From positions 1 through 55,317 of the forward strand of contig CAZMLC010000009.1 of the NCBI GenBank assembly GCA_964567125.1: a DNA stretch of 55,317 nt, read 5' to 3'. Positions 18,151 to 27,340 of this stretch are shown in pieces (position 1 is the stretch's first letter; each line of letters starts with the position of its first letter). The notes below the pieces were generated by a model. The model saw only the letters and a program-made list of their open reading frames with translations, did not search any database and was not told the DNA's origin. This DNA is from CAZMLC01 sp964567125. GTDB taxonomy: Bacteria > Verrucomicrobiota > Kiritimatiellia > RFP12 > UBA1067. The position numbers and the translations under genes were made by a program.

Positions 18151-19299
18151 ATGAAGTATGGAATGCTGCTGGTATCAGGACTCATTTTTGCGGGATGCGT
18201 CGCTGCTACGAAGGAGAAGGTGCCGATGAATTACTATGGCTATGCCGGATGTACGGTCGATGAGAAGAAAGAGGGGATTCATCTTTTAGTCTGCAATACG
18301 CAGGATGGTGCGTTCCAGCGTGTGGGGGTTCTTTCGAATGTGGTGGGTACGACCTATTTTGCTTTAAACCGTTCGTGTACGCGGCTCTACACCTTCCAGG
18401 AGGATTCGCAGCTGGCCAAGCCGCTGAATGCGGTTGCTGTCTGCTATGCAATTGAACCGACGTCTTTGCGCGAAATCAACCGCATTCCCCTGCGTGCTGC
18501 TGTGCCGTGCCATATTTCACTCGATCAGAACGAGGAGGCGATTGTCTGGGCTGACTACGGCAATGCGATCGCGGGGGTATGCGCCCTGAAGGCTGATGGT
18601 TCGCTGGACACAGCACGTCCTGCAGTGACGATTCAGCATACAGGGTCCGGACCGGATAAACCGCGTCAGGATAAGGCGCATGCGCACTGTGCGGTGGTGA
18701 CGCCGGATAACCGCTATCTCGGTGTTGTCGATCTGGGCATTGATCAAGTGAAGTTCTATGATTTCGCGACGTGGAAGGACGGTCTGCGCGAGGTTGCCGC
18801 CATGACCATCAAGACCGCACCTGGCGCTGGCCCGCGTCACATCCTCTTCCATCCGAACAAGCGGGTGATGTTCCTGCTGAATGAATTGAACAACACGCTT
18901 TCATCGTATCGGTATACGGGGCATTCGTTAGAACACATCTGTACGTTGTCGACCTTGCCGCCAGGCTTCAGCGCCTTCAGCAAATCGTCGGCCGTGAAGC
19001 TTACGGCTGACGGAAAGATGGTGTTTGCCTCCAATCGAGGGCATGACAGCATTGCCGCGTATGATTTCGACGAGCAGACCGGGATGCTGACGCTGCGGGC
19101 GATTTCGCCGTTGACGGGAAAATTCCCGCGTGATTTCGAACTGATGCCCGGCGAAAAATTCATGCTGGTGGGCCACGAGACGTCCAATCAGATTCAGACC
19201 TACGCGTTTGATCGGTCAAAGGGGACATTGACGCCGGTTGGCGCGCCGTTCAGCGTGCACAAACCGCTTTGTTTCAAATTCGGAACGCCTGTGCGCTAA
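18151..19299 (+). CDS. Lactonase (YbhE/Pgl beta-propeller) family lipoprotein
   Basis: 382-aa protein with a lipoprotein signal peptide (GLIFAGC, lipid-attachment Cys at residue 15) and a seven-bladed-propeller body of the 6-phosphogluconolactonase YbhE family. Family-like segments are AHCAVVTPDNRYLGVVDLGIDQV, GPRHILFHPN, FASNRGHDSIAAYDFD and FPRDFELMPGE...VGHETSNQI (runs shortened). A surface location makes a role in the pentose phosphate route unlikely; it may act on extracellular lactones or bind another ligand. The ATG at 18151 follows GTGAGG; a TTG two codons upstream is less likely. It is monocistronic. Confidence 0.8.
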   Translation: MKYGMLLVSGLIFAGCVAATKEKVPMNYYGYAGCTVDEKKEGIHLLVCNTQDGAFQRVGVLSNVVGTTYFALNRSCTRLYTFQEDSQLAKPLNAVAVCYAIEPTSLREINRIPLRAAVPCHISLDQNEEAIVWADYGNAIAGVCALKADGSLDTARPAVTIQHTGSGPDKPRQDKAHAHCAVVTPDNRYLGVVDLGIDQVKFYDFATWKDGLREVAAMTIKTAPGAGPRHILFHPNKRVMFLLNELNNTLSSYRYTGHSLEHICTLSTLPPGFSAFSKSSAVKLTADGKMVFASNRGHDSIAAYDFDEQTGMLTLRAISPLTGKFPRDFELMPGEKFMLVGHETSNQIQTYAFDRSKGTLTPVGAPFSVHKPLCFKFGTPVR

Positions 19300-19311
19300 T
19301 CATCTTCTGTC

Positions 19312-19340
19312 TTGAATTGAGACGATTGCTGCGGCATAAT
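19312..19340 (+). promoter_or_regulatory. Probable promoter of rnfE
   Basis: TTGAAT at 19312-19317 and CATAAT at 19335-19340 are separated by 17 bp, 33 nt before the ATG at 19374. Confidence 0.6.
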
Positions 19341-19373
19341 ACACATTTCATTTTCAGGAAGGGATTCGATCTT

Positions 19374-20057
19374 ATGGGTTTATGGAATGAATTGACGCGC
19401 GGAATTGTTAGGGAAAATCCGACATTTCGCCTTGTATTGGGCATGTGCCCGACGTTGGCCGTGACGACATCGCTGGAAAACGCATTGGGTATGGGCATTG
19501 CCGCGACCTTTGTTTTGCTCTGCTCCAACAGCGTGATTTCGGCATTGCGCAATGTCATTCCCGCGACCGTTCGCATCCCAAGCTACATCGTCATTATTGC
19601 CGCGTTTGTGACGATCGTTGACCTGTTGATTCAGGCCTACGCGCCTGCTCTCGCGCAAAGTCTGGGTATCTTTATTCCGTTGATTGTGGTGAACTGTATT
19701 ATTCTGGGGCGTGCGGAGGCGTATGCGTCGAAGAACGGCGTGCTCTACAGTGCGGCGGACGGCGTTGGCATGGGGCTTGGGTTTACGCTGTCGCTCTCGA
19801 CCATCGCGATGATTCGCGAGTTCATTGGCAGCGGGTCGATCACCCTCTGGGGGTCGCTCGCGTTGACCAACCTGCATACCCATACGGTGGTGCTCTTCGT
19901 GTTGCCGGCCGGTGGCTTTGTGATGCTGGGGTTGATCCTGGCTGGCATCAATCGGTTGCAGCGCTGGCAGGCTGAACGTAACGGCCAGATTCCTCCGCTG
20001 CCTTTGGAACTGGATTGCCGTCACTGTACGCTGTGCGGTAAGCCGCAGGCGAAGTAA
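19374..20057 (+). CDS. rnfE: Electron transport complex subunit RnfE (solitary)
   Basis: 227-aa, six-helix membrane subunit of the Rnf ferredoxin:NAD+ oxidoreductase (NqrD/RnfE family). The two half-membrane cysteines that, with RnfA, bind a [2Fe-2S] cluster are present in LGMCPTLAVTT and VNCIILGRAEA. SLENALGMG and LPAGGFVMLG are also family-like. A C-terminal extension carries a CxxCxxC cluster (C215, C218, C221) of unknown role. AGGAAGGG precedes the ATG. None of rnfA, B, C, D or G is nearby; the gene has its own promoter and a strong terminator, so it is transcribed alone. Confidence 0.9.
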   Translation: MGLWNELTRGIVRENPTFRLVLGMCPTLAVTTSLENALGMGIAATFVLLCSNSVISALRNVIPATVRIPSYIVIIAAFVTIVDLLIQAYAPALAQSLGIFIPLIVVNCIILGRAEAYASKNGVLYSAADGVGMGLGFTLSLSTIAMIREFIGSGSITLWGSLALTNLHTHTVVLFVLPAGGFVMLGLILAGINRLQRWQAERNGQIPPLPLELDCRHCTLCGKPQAK

Positions 20058-20070
20058 AGGACGATACCCG

Positions 20071-20117
20071 CCAATAAAAAAAGGACTGGATGGCTAATCC
20101 AGTCCTTTTTTTATTGG
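20071..20117. terminator. Strong bidirectional intrinsic terminator
   Basis: A 20-bp perfect stem (20071-20090 with 20098-20117), extended by one more A-T pair, has a GC core GGACTGGA/TCCAGTCC and seven A on one side matching seven T on the other. Either strand yields a hairpin followed by U residues, so it ends both rnfE (plus) and the GDSL-type hydrolase gene (minus). Confidence 0.93.
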
Positions 20118-20132
20118 GATACGCCGGTAGGC

Positions 20133-21559
20133 TTATTGCGCTAAATCACCAATCAGCATGAGCTGTGAGAACCACGCGCAGGTTCCCGTGTATTTGGGCT
20201 GCTTCAGTTCGTCCGGCGACTTCACCTTCGGGAGCAGGATCGAACGGTCAGGCTGCTCAGTGAGGATCTCGATTTCAACCGTATGCGTGGCGGTTGGATC
20301 GAGATTAGCCGCTACGCCCAAGGTGGCAATGCGGTGGTAGGTGCAGTAGCTGTCAAAGCGGGGAACGCTGTTCGCCGTGACCTTGCCGTNNNNNNNNNNN
20401 NNNNNNNNNNNNNNNNNNNNNNNNNNNNNNNNNNNNNNNNNNNNNNNNNNNNNNNNNNNNNNNNNNNNNNNNNNNNNNNNNNNNNNNNNTGGTAGGTGCA
20501 GTAGCTGTCAAAGCGGGGAACGCTGTTCGCCGTGACCTTGCCGTCGACCGTGATTTTAACCTTGCCGCCGTTTGGCCCCACGAGGTCATATACTTTCGCG
20601 AGTGAACCTTTGAATGTAAAGCGGAGCGTGTCGCCGGGTGTTCCGGATGTCCAGAGTTGTCCCATGCGCGGTCCGAAACTTTTTTGCAGGGAATTGGTCT
20701 CGGCGAGGGATTTCCACGAGCCGGAGAGCATTTTCGCCGTGACGGGAAGCATCTTCGCGTTTTCCAGATTGCCTGCGATAAAGCAACCGTTCAGTTGGTG
20801 TGCGTGGTCGATCGGCGTGCTGGCAGTCATTGCGGAAATGCACTGACCGAGCATGGTGGTGTAGATGCGGTGTCCCTCTTCGCGCGGATGGCAGTCATCG
20901 TTGGCGAACCAGATGCGATCCTTGGACGGTTTTTCACTCGCCTTGAAGACGAGCTTATCCGCAGCGAGCAACTGTGCGATCTCCAGAGCAAAGTTGACGG
21001 AAGGGATTTTGTAATAATCCGCAAGCAGTTCCATGGCGCTGGCTGAGCGCGGGCAATCGCCCTTGATGAGATCATTCGTCATGCCCGCATGGATGGTGTA
21101 GACGAACATGATGTCGGTCTTGGCGTCCTTTTTCCACGTTTGGCGAACGATACCTTCCATACTTTTCCAGATGTTCTCCGGTTGCGCGCCGCCGTCGTTT
21201 ACCGCGAACTCGACAAAGAGCAGATCCGGGTTGTGCCGCAAGACGTCAAAGCCGACGCGGAAGACGCCGAGGTCGCTGCCCGTACCGCCGATCGCCGCGT
21301 GGATCTCTTTGAATTTGGCCTTCGGATACTGTTGCGTCAGCCATGCGGTGGTCTGGGGCCGCCAGCCATTCGCCGCTGTGATGGAGCCGCCGAGATAGGC
21401 CACGGTCACTTCCTGGCCCGCCGCGATTTTTTGCATGACGTTGCCGATGCCAGCGCGCGGTTTGAATTTTTCAGCGCGGACCGTTCTGTATTCGGGCTTT
21501 TGTGCCAATAGGCTGCATGCGAGGCTCATGAGCAATGCAGCGATGGTGAGTTGTTTCAT
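20133..21559 (-). CDS. Secreted SGNH/GDSL-type hydrolase (interrupted by assembly gap)
   Basis: Gap 2 splits this gene; removing the 100 N and one duplicated 55-mer gives one 423-aa frame ending at 20133. A signal peptide (MKQLTIAALLMSLACSLLAQ) is followed by SGNH blocks: GGSIT with the nucleophile Ser, GGTGSDLG, VEFAVNDGG (block III Asn) and DDCHPREEGH (catalytic Asp-His). Members deacetylate or de-esterify polysaccharides and other substrates; the last 160 residues form a separate beta-rich domain. AAGGGAG precedes the ATG at 21559. It is 33 nt downstream of the acyltransferase gene and may be the last gene of the envelope cluster. Confidence 0.8.
20335..20544. other. Scaffold gap (100 N) between identical 55-bp contig ends
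   Basis: Bases 20335-20389 and 20490-20544 are identical and flank Ns at 20390-20489, the same arrangement as at 5508-5717. Collapsing one copy plus the Ns joins the upstream hydrolase frame to the open frame that ends at 20133, so the gap is probably not real. Confidence 0.9.
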
Positions 21560-21592
21560 CGATGTTCTCCCTTGTTTGTTGTATAAACGGGG

Positions 21593-22495
21593 TTATGCGC
21601 GCCAGCGGCGGTGGGACCAGAGGTACTGTTCCGGGTAGCGCCGGATTAAGAATTCGAGGCGCTGGTTCATCTCGTTGACAAAGGTCTCAATATCTTTTTG
21701 CTTGTTTCCTGTGGGGACAATGTTCATCGGCGGTGTGCCGAGCATGCGGTATTGAAAGGGCCCATCGCGGAGAAACGCGCCGACGAGGATCGGATAGCCG
21801 GTCTTCAGATAGATGCGCGCGGCGGAGGACTGCGTGTAGGCAGGGCGACCCATGAAATCGGAGAGCACGCGGTGGCGATCGCTCGAATGCTGATCCATCA
21901 CCAAGGTCAATGCGGCTTTTTCAGCCTTCCATTGGCGCAGCACCTGAGGCGTCAGCCCTGAATCTTTGGCGACGACCGTGATGCGTCCACGGAAGTGGTT
22001 CTTCTGGAGAAAGCGGGTGAGAAAGGGATTGTCCATTGTCCGTGCGATCGCGATCATGGGACGCGTGAAGGGAATCAGCGTGGTCGCGGCTTCCCATGCG
22101 CCGTGATGGCCAGTCAAAAGCATCATCGGGGTATCGGTTCTTTCCATCAGCAGATCCCAGGTCTCCTCCTTCGACCCTTCGATCACAATATGATCGCGCC
22201 AATTGCTTTCCGTAATGACCTCGCGCACTTTCAGCGCTTCGCACAGGTGGCCGGCAAAGTGGCAGAACGACGTGCGGGCGATCGCTGCGGCGCGCTGAGG
22301 GTCGTCCGTGATCTTGGCCTGCAGGATATTGTCGACGGCGATTCGGTGGCGCGTCCTGAAGAGCGGATAGAGCGCCTTTGCGACGCCGAAACCGAGCGCA
22401 TAGGCTTTGTAGGCCGGCACGAGCGAATAGAGAAATGAACCGAAGCGAATCGCGAGATATTGAATATACCAAAACGCTGTTTTAAGAACCTTCAT
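21593..22495 (-). CDS. LpxL/HtrB-family lipid A-type acyltransferase (first copy)
   Basis: 300-aa membrane-associated acyltransferase of the lysophospholipid acyltransferase superfamily; LpxL/LpxM add secondary acyl chains to lipid A. The catalytic HxxxxE motif is in TGHHGAWEAA, an N-terminal hydrophobic helix is present, and the protein ends with the family-like RRYPEQYLWSHRRW. The acyl donor and the exact step are unknown. Three nucleotides separate it from the DUF2723-TPR gene upstream. A second, divergent copy lies at 41861-42799. Confidence 0.9.
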   Translation of the reverse strand: MKVLKTAFWYIQYLAIRFGSFLYSLVPAYKAYALGFGVAKALYPLFRTRHRIAVDNILQAKITDDPQRAAAIARTSFCHFAGHLCEALKVREVITESNWRDHIVIEGSKEETWDLLMERTDTPMMLLTGHHGAWEAATTLIPFTRPMIAIARTMDNPFLTRFLQKNHFRGRITVVAKDSGLTPQVLRQWKAEKAALTLVMDQHSSDRHRVLSDFMGRPAYTQSSAARIYLKTGYPILVGAFLRDGPFQYRMLGTPPMNIVPTGNKQKDIETFVNEMNQRLEFLIRRYPEQYLWSHRRWRA

Positions 22496-22498
22496 GCG

Positions 22499-25400
22499 TT
22501 ACTTGTCGTCCTTTTGCTGTGCCAGTTTTCCAACGAGATCGTTTAACAATGTGACGAGGTGAGGGGGAAGATTGTTCTGGTTTTTCAGCAGCGGCTCGAG
22601 CTGGGTTTGGGCTGCTTGCACGGCGCCTTTTTTAAGCTGCAGGTGCGCGAGCAGAAGCTGGATGTAAGGCTCTTTGATGTTGATCACTTTTTGGCTGACG
22701 AGCTGATCCGCGAGGTCGAGTTGGTTGCTGGCTAAGCTGATGTTGAGGAGCGTGCAGTGGACACGCGTATTGGTGCGGTCCAGACTGAAGGCCTTGAGAA
22801 TAAGTTGCCGCGCTTCGGCGGGTTGCTTTTGCGCAAGCTTGACTTCGGCAAGTCCTGCATACGCCTCCGGCAAGCTAGGATCCAGGGTACTGGCTTGATC
22901 AAAGAGATCATTGGCCAGAGCGAATTCACCGCGGATCAAGCGTGCGCGTCCGAGCAGGTACGTTGCGAACGGATGCGTGGGCTCTTGCCGCAGTAGCGCC
23001 TTGGCATCGGCTTCACAGAAGACCGGGTTTTCCAGCGACTCATCCAGGCGGAAAAGGTCCAGCCACGCTTCGGACAAGAGCGGGTTGAGGGTGATGGCGC
23101 GTTGCAGTAAGATGCGTGCTGCCGTGTACTGCTCCGGTGAACGGAAAAGGAGCACATGGGCGCGAATCAGATACTGCAAATAGTGCTCTTCCATGTTTGT
23201 CGCATTGCGTACAGCGGGATAAATGCGATTATCCAGATAGCCAAATTCCTTTTGCTGAATGACGATTTTGCTCAGGATTTCCCAGAGTCGGATATCATCG
23301 GACGTTTCGCGCAGTTGCTTTTCGAGCTTCGTGCGGGCCTCGGTGAGTTGGTTTGATGAGACCAGAAGATGCGCCTCATAGCAAAGCAAGTCAGCCGGTT
23401 TTGCGCCGCACATTTTGGCTTTTTGCATCGCGTATTCAGCCCGTGAAAAATCGCGTTTGTTCAGTGCGATCATCATGCGCGTGACCCAGGCGAACGTGTC
23501 GTTCGGCGCGATTTCGAGTAAAACGTTCAGCCGCTGGTCGGCTTGATCCATGCGATAGGTTGCAATACTTTGTTTGATGAGACTTCGCAGGTGATTCTGT
23601 TGTTTGCGTTTGTCTTCGGCGTTGGTCGCTTTGAGCGTTTTATAGGTGATCGCTTCCTGCGCGTTCTTTTCGGCATCAACCCAATAGGTTGACCGTACAC
23701 GTCGATAGTGATTCGTGTTGATAAGCGTGCCGTAGACGTTTTGAACCTGCTGATCGGTGGGGCAGCGTTGCAACGCCGTGTGCGCGATTTTTTTCAGTTG
23801 GGTTTCCGCGAGGGCTGTGGGTGTCGTATTGGTGGCGGTGCTGACGAGATAGTGGTAGTTCACGGCAGCAGAGATGTTGTTGGCATCAAAGTCATGCGCG
23901 CGCTGCAGCAAACGGAGCGCTTCGGCCTTATGATCGTGCGCAACGAGTAGGTAGGCCAATTCATTGGCCACCAGCGAGATCTGTTCGCAGGCGGCTTGCC
24001 GGCAACGTTCATGGAGTTGAACCGGGAAGGGCGTTCCTGTTTGGAGGAGGGGGGCGATTGTGTCCACCCAGCCCTGGAAGGTCTTGACGTTTTCATGAAT
24101 CATCGCATCCGAGACGTTCTTCTTGCCGACGAGGAGAAATCCTTTGGCTAGGACGTCGTATCCGTTTTTGCGCAGGATCGCGGCGTTTTTGACAAAGGCT
24201 ATGCGTTCACACGCGTGAGGATCGGTAGTGAGCCAGGTGGAAAGAAAGCGTTCCGCTGAGAGGTCGAGCGCGTTGTATAGGCGGTACTGTATCGCATGCA
24301 GCGCGGGATCGGTTGCCAGAAAACGCGCAATCGTCTCGTTTTGGTTGGCGGAGAGCGGTTGCTCGACTGAAATCGAGTAGAGTGCCCGCTGTTCGGCCTG
24401 CATGGCAATCGGAAGATGGTATGGGGTCAGACTGTCATCTACGATCCAATCGCGCGTCCCAAGTTGCTGAACGACATTGTGCGCGATGCGGTCAGCGAAC
24501 GCATTGTTTTCCGATTGGACATCGTTGTAATACCAGCAGGCCGTAGTCAAGGCAAGGAAGAGCAACGGCCATGAGCAGACGTACCCGATTTTACAGACGA
24601 CGGCATTGTCATGATATTCATAGTCATCGACTTCCGCGTCGTTCTGGATGCAGTCGCCGTCGTGCATGTGGTGCCCGATCGCAACCAGAATGCCGATTTG
24701 CACGGCTAAGATAAAAAAGACAAGAACCGGGAAATTCGTCTGCTGTTGCGCCTGTTGCCAGAGACCCTGGGGGATGTTGATCATCGTCGGGATCAGCAGG
24801 AGGAGCCACACGATTTCAGCAAACAAGATGAGCCACGAACGGCGCTGAAATCCCTCTTTGATCAACACCAATGCAAGGAGGGATGGAAGCGCGACAAAAG
24901 CCGCTGCCGTGATCCAGTTATAATCGGGCGCATGCTCTCGGAGGACCGCGAGCTGGTCGCGTGCAAAGGTCAAAAGAACTGCGAGCGGCGAAAGCGTGTC
25001 AATGGTCCTGTTATGCACGGCGGTGAACCCGAGGATTGCGCATGCAAAAACAAGACCCAAGAGCAAACCTGCAAAGGCGCTGCTGATTGAATCCCAGGTG
25101 ATGAGCGGTTCTTTTGCAAGCGCAACAATACAATAGATAATAACGCCGAGGGAACAGAGCGCGGTGATGGGGTTTTCAACCCAGATGAGTCCGGCGAGGA
25201 ATGCGCAGGTGAAGAGCGTGATATTTCTTTTCCGGTGCCAGATGTCCAGCGCGAGATTAAACATCACAAGGATGAGCATGTAATGCAACGGTTCCGGGAA
25301 GAGGTGTGTGGCGGCAATCCAGAACGGCGCCGAAAAACAGAAGAACGCAGTTGCTGCGAGACTTCCGAACGCGGCTGAACGCACCGCGCGCTGATGGTGT

Positions 25401-25882
25401 TGTTCGTATTCATCAGGCTCGCCGGTGTCGGCTGTCGAGGGCGTATCGTCGTCGAAATCTGACTCCTCGTCGCTGGTTTTTGCGCGTCGGTTTTTGCGCG
25501 TCGAATCATCCCAGACAATGTGCGCTGAACCGCCGGGATTGTCGTACGCGAAGAGGTAGATGAGGTGCGCGACAAAGCGATAAAACAGCATTGCCGTGAG
25601 TGCCGCCAAAATGCAGCACGTAAGGTTGAGACGCAACGGAAGTGAACCAAACGGAACCTGTGCAACGGCGTGCATCAACTGCGTAAAGAGCGGCTGCGTC
25701 AATGCGCTGTGCTGCTGTATTCCGCCGGCCACCGCGGTCAGGTAGGCGGACTCGCCTGGATAGACGGTTGCCGATACGGTCAAGGTGTAGACAAGCAGTG
25801 GCAGAAGTCCGGCACATGGGACAAAAAGGATGATCCATGCATATGGTTGGGCTCGGAGAAAATTTAGCATCCAGCTCAGCAT
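22499..25882 (-). CDS. DUF2723-like polytopic membrane protein with C-terminal TPR repeats
   Basis: 1127-aa protein. The first roughly 470 residues are multi-spanning; the first luminal loop reads TVYPGESAYLTAVAGGI... with PLFTQLMHAVAQVPFG and LRLNLTCCILAALTA, the pattern of DUF2723 proteins related to GT-C protein mannosyltransferases (usually GDSGEF, here PGES). A low-complexity acidic insert (residues about 130-160) is cytosolic or luminal. The rest is a long array of tetratricopeptide-like helices. By analogy it might be a polyprenyl-linked glycosyltransferase, but the acidic catalytic residues are not clearly conserved, so only the architecture is firm. Confidence 0.7.
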   Translation of the reverse strand: MLSWMLNFLRAQPYAWIILFVPCAGLLPLLVYTLTVSATVYPGESAYLTAVAGGIQQHSALTQPLFTQLMHAVAQVPFGSLPLRLNLTCCILAALTAMLFYRFVAHLIYLFAYDNPGGSAHIVWDDSTRKNRRAKTSDEESDFDDDTPSTADTGEPDEYEQHHQRAVRSAAFGSLAATAFFCFSAPFWIAATHLFPEPLHYMLILVMFNLALDIWHRKRNITLFTCAFLAGLIWVENPITALCSLGVIIYCIVALAKEPLITWDSISSAFAGLLLGLVFACAILGFTAVHNRTIDTLSPLAVLLTFARDQLAVLREHAPDYNWITAAAFVALPSLLALVLIKEGFQRRSWLILFAEIVWLLLLIPTMINIPQGLWQQAQQQTNFPVLVFFILAVQIGILVAIGHHMHDGDCIQNDAEVDDYEYHDNAVVCKIGYVCSWPLLFLALTTACWYYNDVQSENNAFADRIAHNVVQQLGTRDWIVDDSLTPYHLPIAMQAEQRALYSISVEQPLSANQNETIARFLATDPALHAIQYRLYNALDLSAERFLSTWLTTDPHACERIAFVKNAAILRKNGYDVLAKGFLLVGKKNVSDAMIHENVKTFQGWVDTIAPLLQTGTPFPVQLHERCRQAACEQISLVANELAYLLVAHDHKAEALRLLQRAHDFDANNISAAVNYHYLVSTATNTTPTALAETQLKKIAHTALQRCPTDQQVQNVYGTLINTNHYRRVRSTYWVDAEKNAQEAITYKTLKATNAEDKRKQQNHLRSLIKQSIATYRMDQADQRLNVLLEIAPNDTFAWVTRMMIALNKRDFSRAEYAMQKAKMCGAKPADLLCYEAHLLVSSNQLTEARTKLEKQLRETSDDIRLWEILSKIVIQQKEFGYLDNRIYPAVRNATNMEEHYLQYLIRAHVLLFRSPEQYTAARILLQRAITLNPLLSEAWLDLFRLDESLENPVFCEADAKALLRQEPTHPFATYLLGRARLIRGEFALANDLFDQASTLDPSLPEAYAGLAEVKLAQKQPAEARQLILKAFSLDRTNTRVHCTLLNISLASNQLDLADQLVSQKVINIKEPYIQLLLAHLQLKKGAVQAAQTQLEPLLKNQNNLPPHLVTLLNDLVGKLAQQKDDK

Positions 25883-25895
25883 GTCAATCCCCTTG

Positions 25896-26354
25896 TTATT
25901 TTGTCAATTGCTGGAACACCTCTTCCCGCGTCTTGGCTTGAAGCAACTTTTCAACGGCTTCAGGCATGAGTAGCGGCTTGCTGACATTCGCTAGAAAATG
26001 GATGTGCGCCGTGCCGGCTGTGGCGGGCACGAGCAGCTGAACAAAAATGTGCGTCGCGGCGTTGTCCGGTGCATTAAAGTTAATGCCGGCATGGTGAATG
26101 CCGATCATGCAGATCATGTCCGAGATGAAATCGACGCGGCCGTGGGGCAGGGCGATTCCGCCAGGCATGGCCGTTGAGGCGCTTCCTTCGCGCCGCAAAA
26201 TAGCTTGGACGGCGTCGGTTTTGTATGCGGGGTCCAATTTGCCTTGATCAATCGCCTGTTGCACCAGATACGCAATGACCGCTTCGGGCGACGTTGCGTT
26301 TAAATCGAGGCAGACAACGCTTTCATCAAGGATTTGGGTGTATTGTTTGTTCAT
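25896..26354 (-). CDS. PTS IIA-like nitrogen-regulatory protein (PtsN family)
   Basis: 152-aa fructose/mannitol-type EIIA domain. The phosphorylated histidine is H71 in GGIALPHGR, the position seen in E. coli PtsN (H73); REGSAS and the late HIHFLANVSK (second conserved His) also match. No permease is linked, which favours a regulatory PtsN role. The ATG at 26354 is chosen; a TTG at 26366 would overlap the preceding stop but has no ribosome-binding site. It lies 8 nt after the aminotransferase gene. Confidence 0.88.
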   Translation of the reverse strand: MNKQYTQILDESVVCLDLNATSPEAVIAYLVQQAIDQGKLDPAYKTDAVQAILRREGSASTAMPGGIALPHGRVDFISDMICMIGIHHAGINFNAPDNAATHIFVQLLVPATAGTAHIHFLANVSKPLLMPEAVEKLLQAKTREEVFQQLTK

Positions 26355-26362
26355 GGGGAGAC

Positions 26363-27328
26363 TCAATAGGATGTTCGTAATGCAGGGTTCGTTTGGATGT
26401 CGCGAGCCAGTAAGCTGTCGAGCGCCTGGCCGACCGCGCCGGGCAGGCCGTCATGGATGGGGGCGCCTTCATACCAGCATACGGAGACGACGTTTAAGGT
26501 TGTTCCGACAATCAGGACCTCCTGGGCGGATTTAACCGCTTGCTCGGTGATGTCACTGAAGTCGATGCGCGTCAGAAGGCCATCGCGAACGAGCGTTTCC
26601 GCCAGGTGCATGATGCGCAGCATGGTTGTTCCATCCAAGACTTTGTTCAGGCGCGGGAAGAGCAACTCGCGCTGTGCGGTTACAATGCCGACATTTTCGG
26701 TTGCGCCTTCAGCCAGAAAGCCGTGTTCGTCATAGCTGACAACAAAATCGACGCCAGCATCGATCGCTTCGCGTTTCATCATGGCGTTCGGCAGATAGTT
26801 GCAGTGTTTGTATGTGGGGAAGGTCCCTGATTTCACGGGTGTCTGGCTACGCTTGATTTTCGCGCCAGCCGGATGGGCCTGCATGAAGGGCTGACCCAGC
26901 GCGTAGACGATGATGTAGAGCGCCGGTTTCGGCGATTCATACGGACTGATGCCGAAGCCGCCAGGACCGCGGGCAAGGATAACGCGGCAGGAACAGTCGT
27001 CATGGTCTGCGATCTTCAACGTCTCGAGTGCTTTCGCACGGATATCCTCGATGCCATCGGGCCACGTGAGTCCGATTTCGCCACCGGAACGCACGAGGCG
27101 TTTCAAATGGGCATCAATGTTGTAGGCTGCGCGGTTAACGCATTTGAAGGTGTCAAAAACGCCATCGCCGCGATGGACCAGATGGTCGTCGGCGGGAACC
27201 AGCATGAGCAAGGGCTCTGTGACGATTCCGCCCAGCACGCTGGAGTACATGGCGTAAAACTTGTTGTGCCACGGCTGGCGCAACGTTTGGAGCTGTTCAA
27301 TGTAGGTGCTGCAATCAATGCGTTTCAA
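26363..27328 (-). CDS. Class IV aminotransferase (BCAT / D-amino acid transaminase / ADC lyase family)
   Basis: 321-aa fold-type IV PLP enzyme. HRGDGVFDTF, the PLP lysine in TYKHCNYLPN, the E of AEGATENVGIV and the phosphate-binding GTTLNVV define the family; substrate (branched-chain amino acid, D-alanine or aminodeoxychorismate) cannot be fixed from these motifs. The start is TTG at 27328, chosen because AAGGAG sits 8 nt upstream (complement of 27337-27342) and the next ATG would remove 26 residues. The gene lies between the YnbE-YdbL fusion and the PtsN-like gene in the minus-strand operon. Confidence 0.88.
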   Translation of the reverse strand: MKRIDCSTYIEQLQTLRQPWHNKFYAMYSSVLGGIVTEPLLMLVPADDHLVHRGDGVFDTFKCVNRAAYNIDAHLKRLVRSGGEIGLTWPDGIEDIRAKALETLKIADHDDCSCRVILARGPGGFGISPYESPKPALYIIVYALGQPFMQAHPAGAKIKRSQTPVKSGTFPTYKHCNYLPNAMMKREAIDAGVDFVVSYDEHGFLAEGATENVGIVTAQRELLFPRLNKVLDGTTMLRIMHLAETLVRDGLLTRIDFSDITEQAVKSAQEVLIVGTTLNVVSVCWYEGAPIHDGLPGAVGQALDSLLARDIQTNPALRTSY

Positions 27329-27340
27329 TTCCGGATCTCC

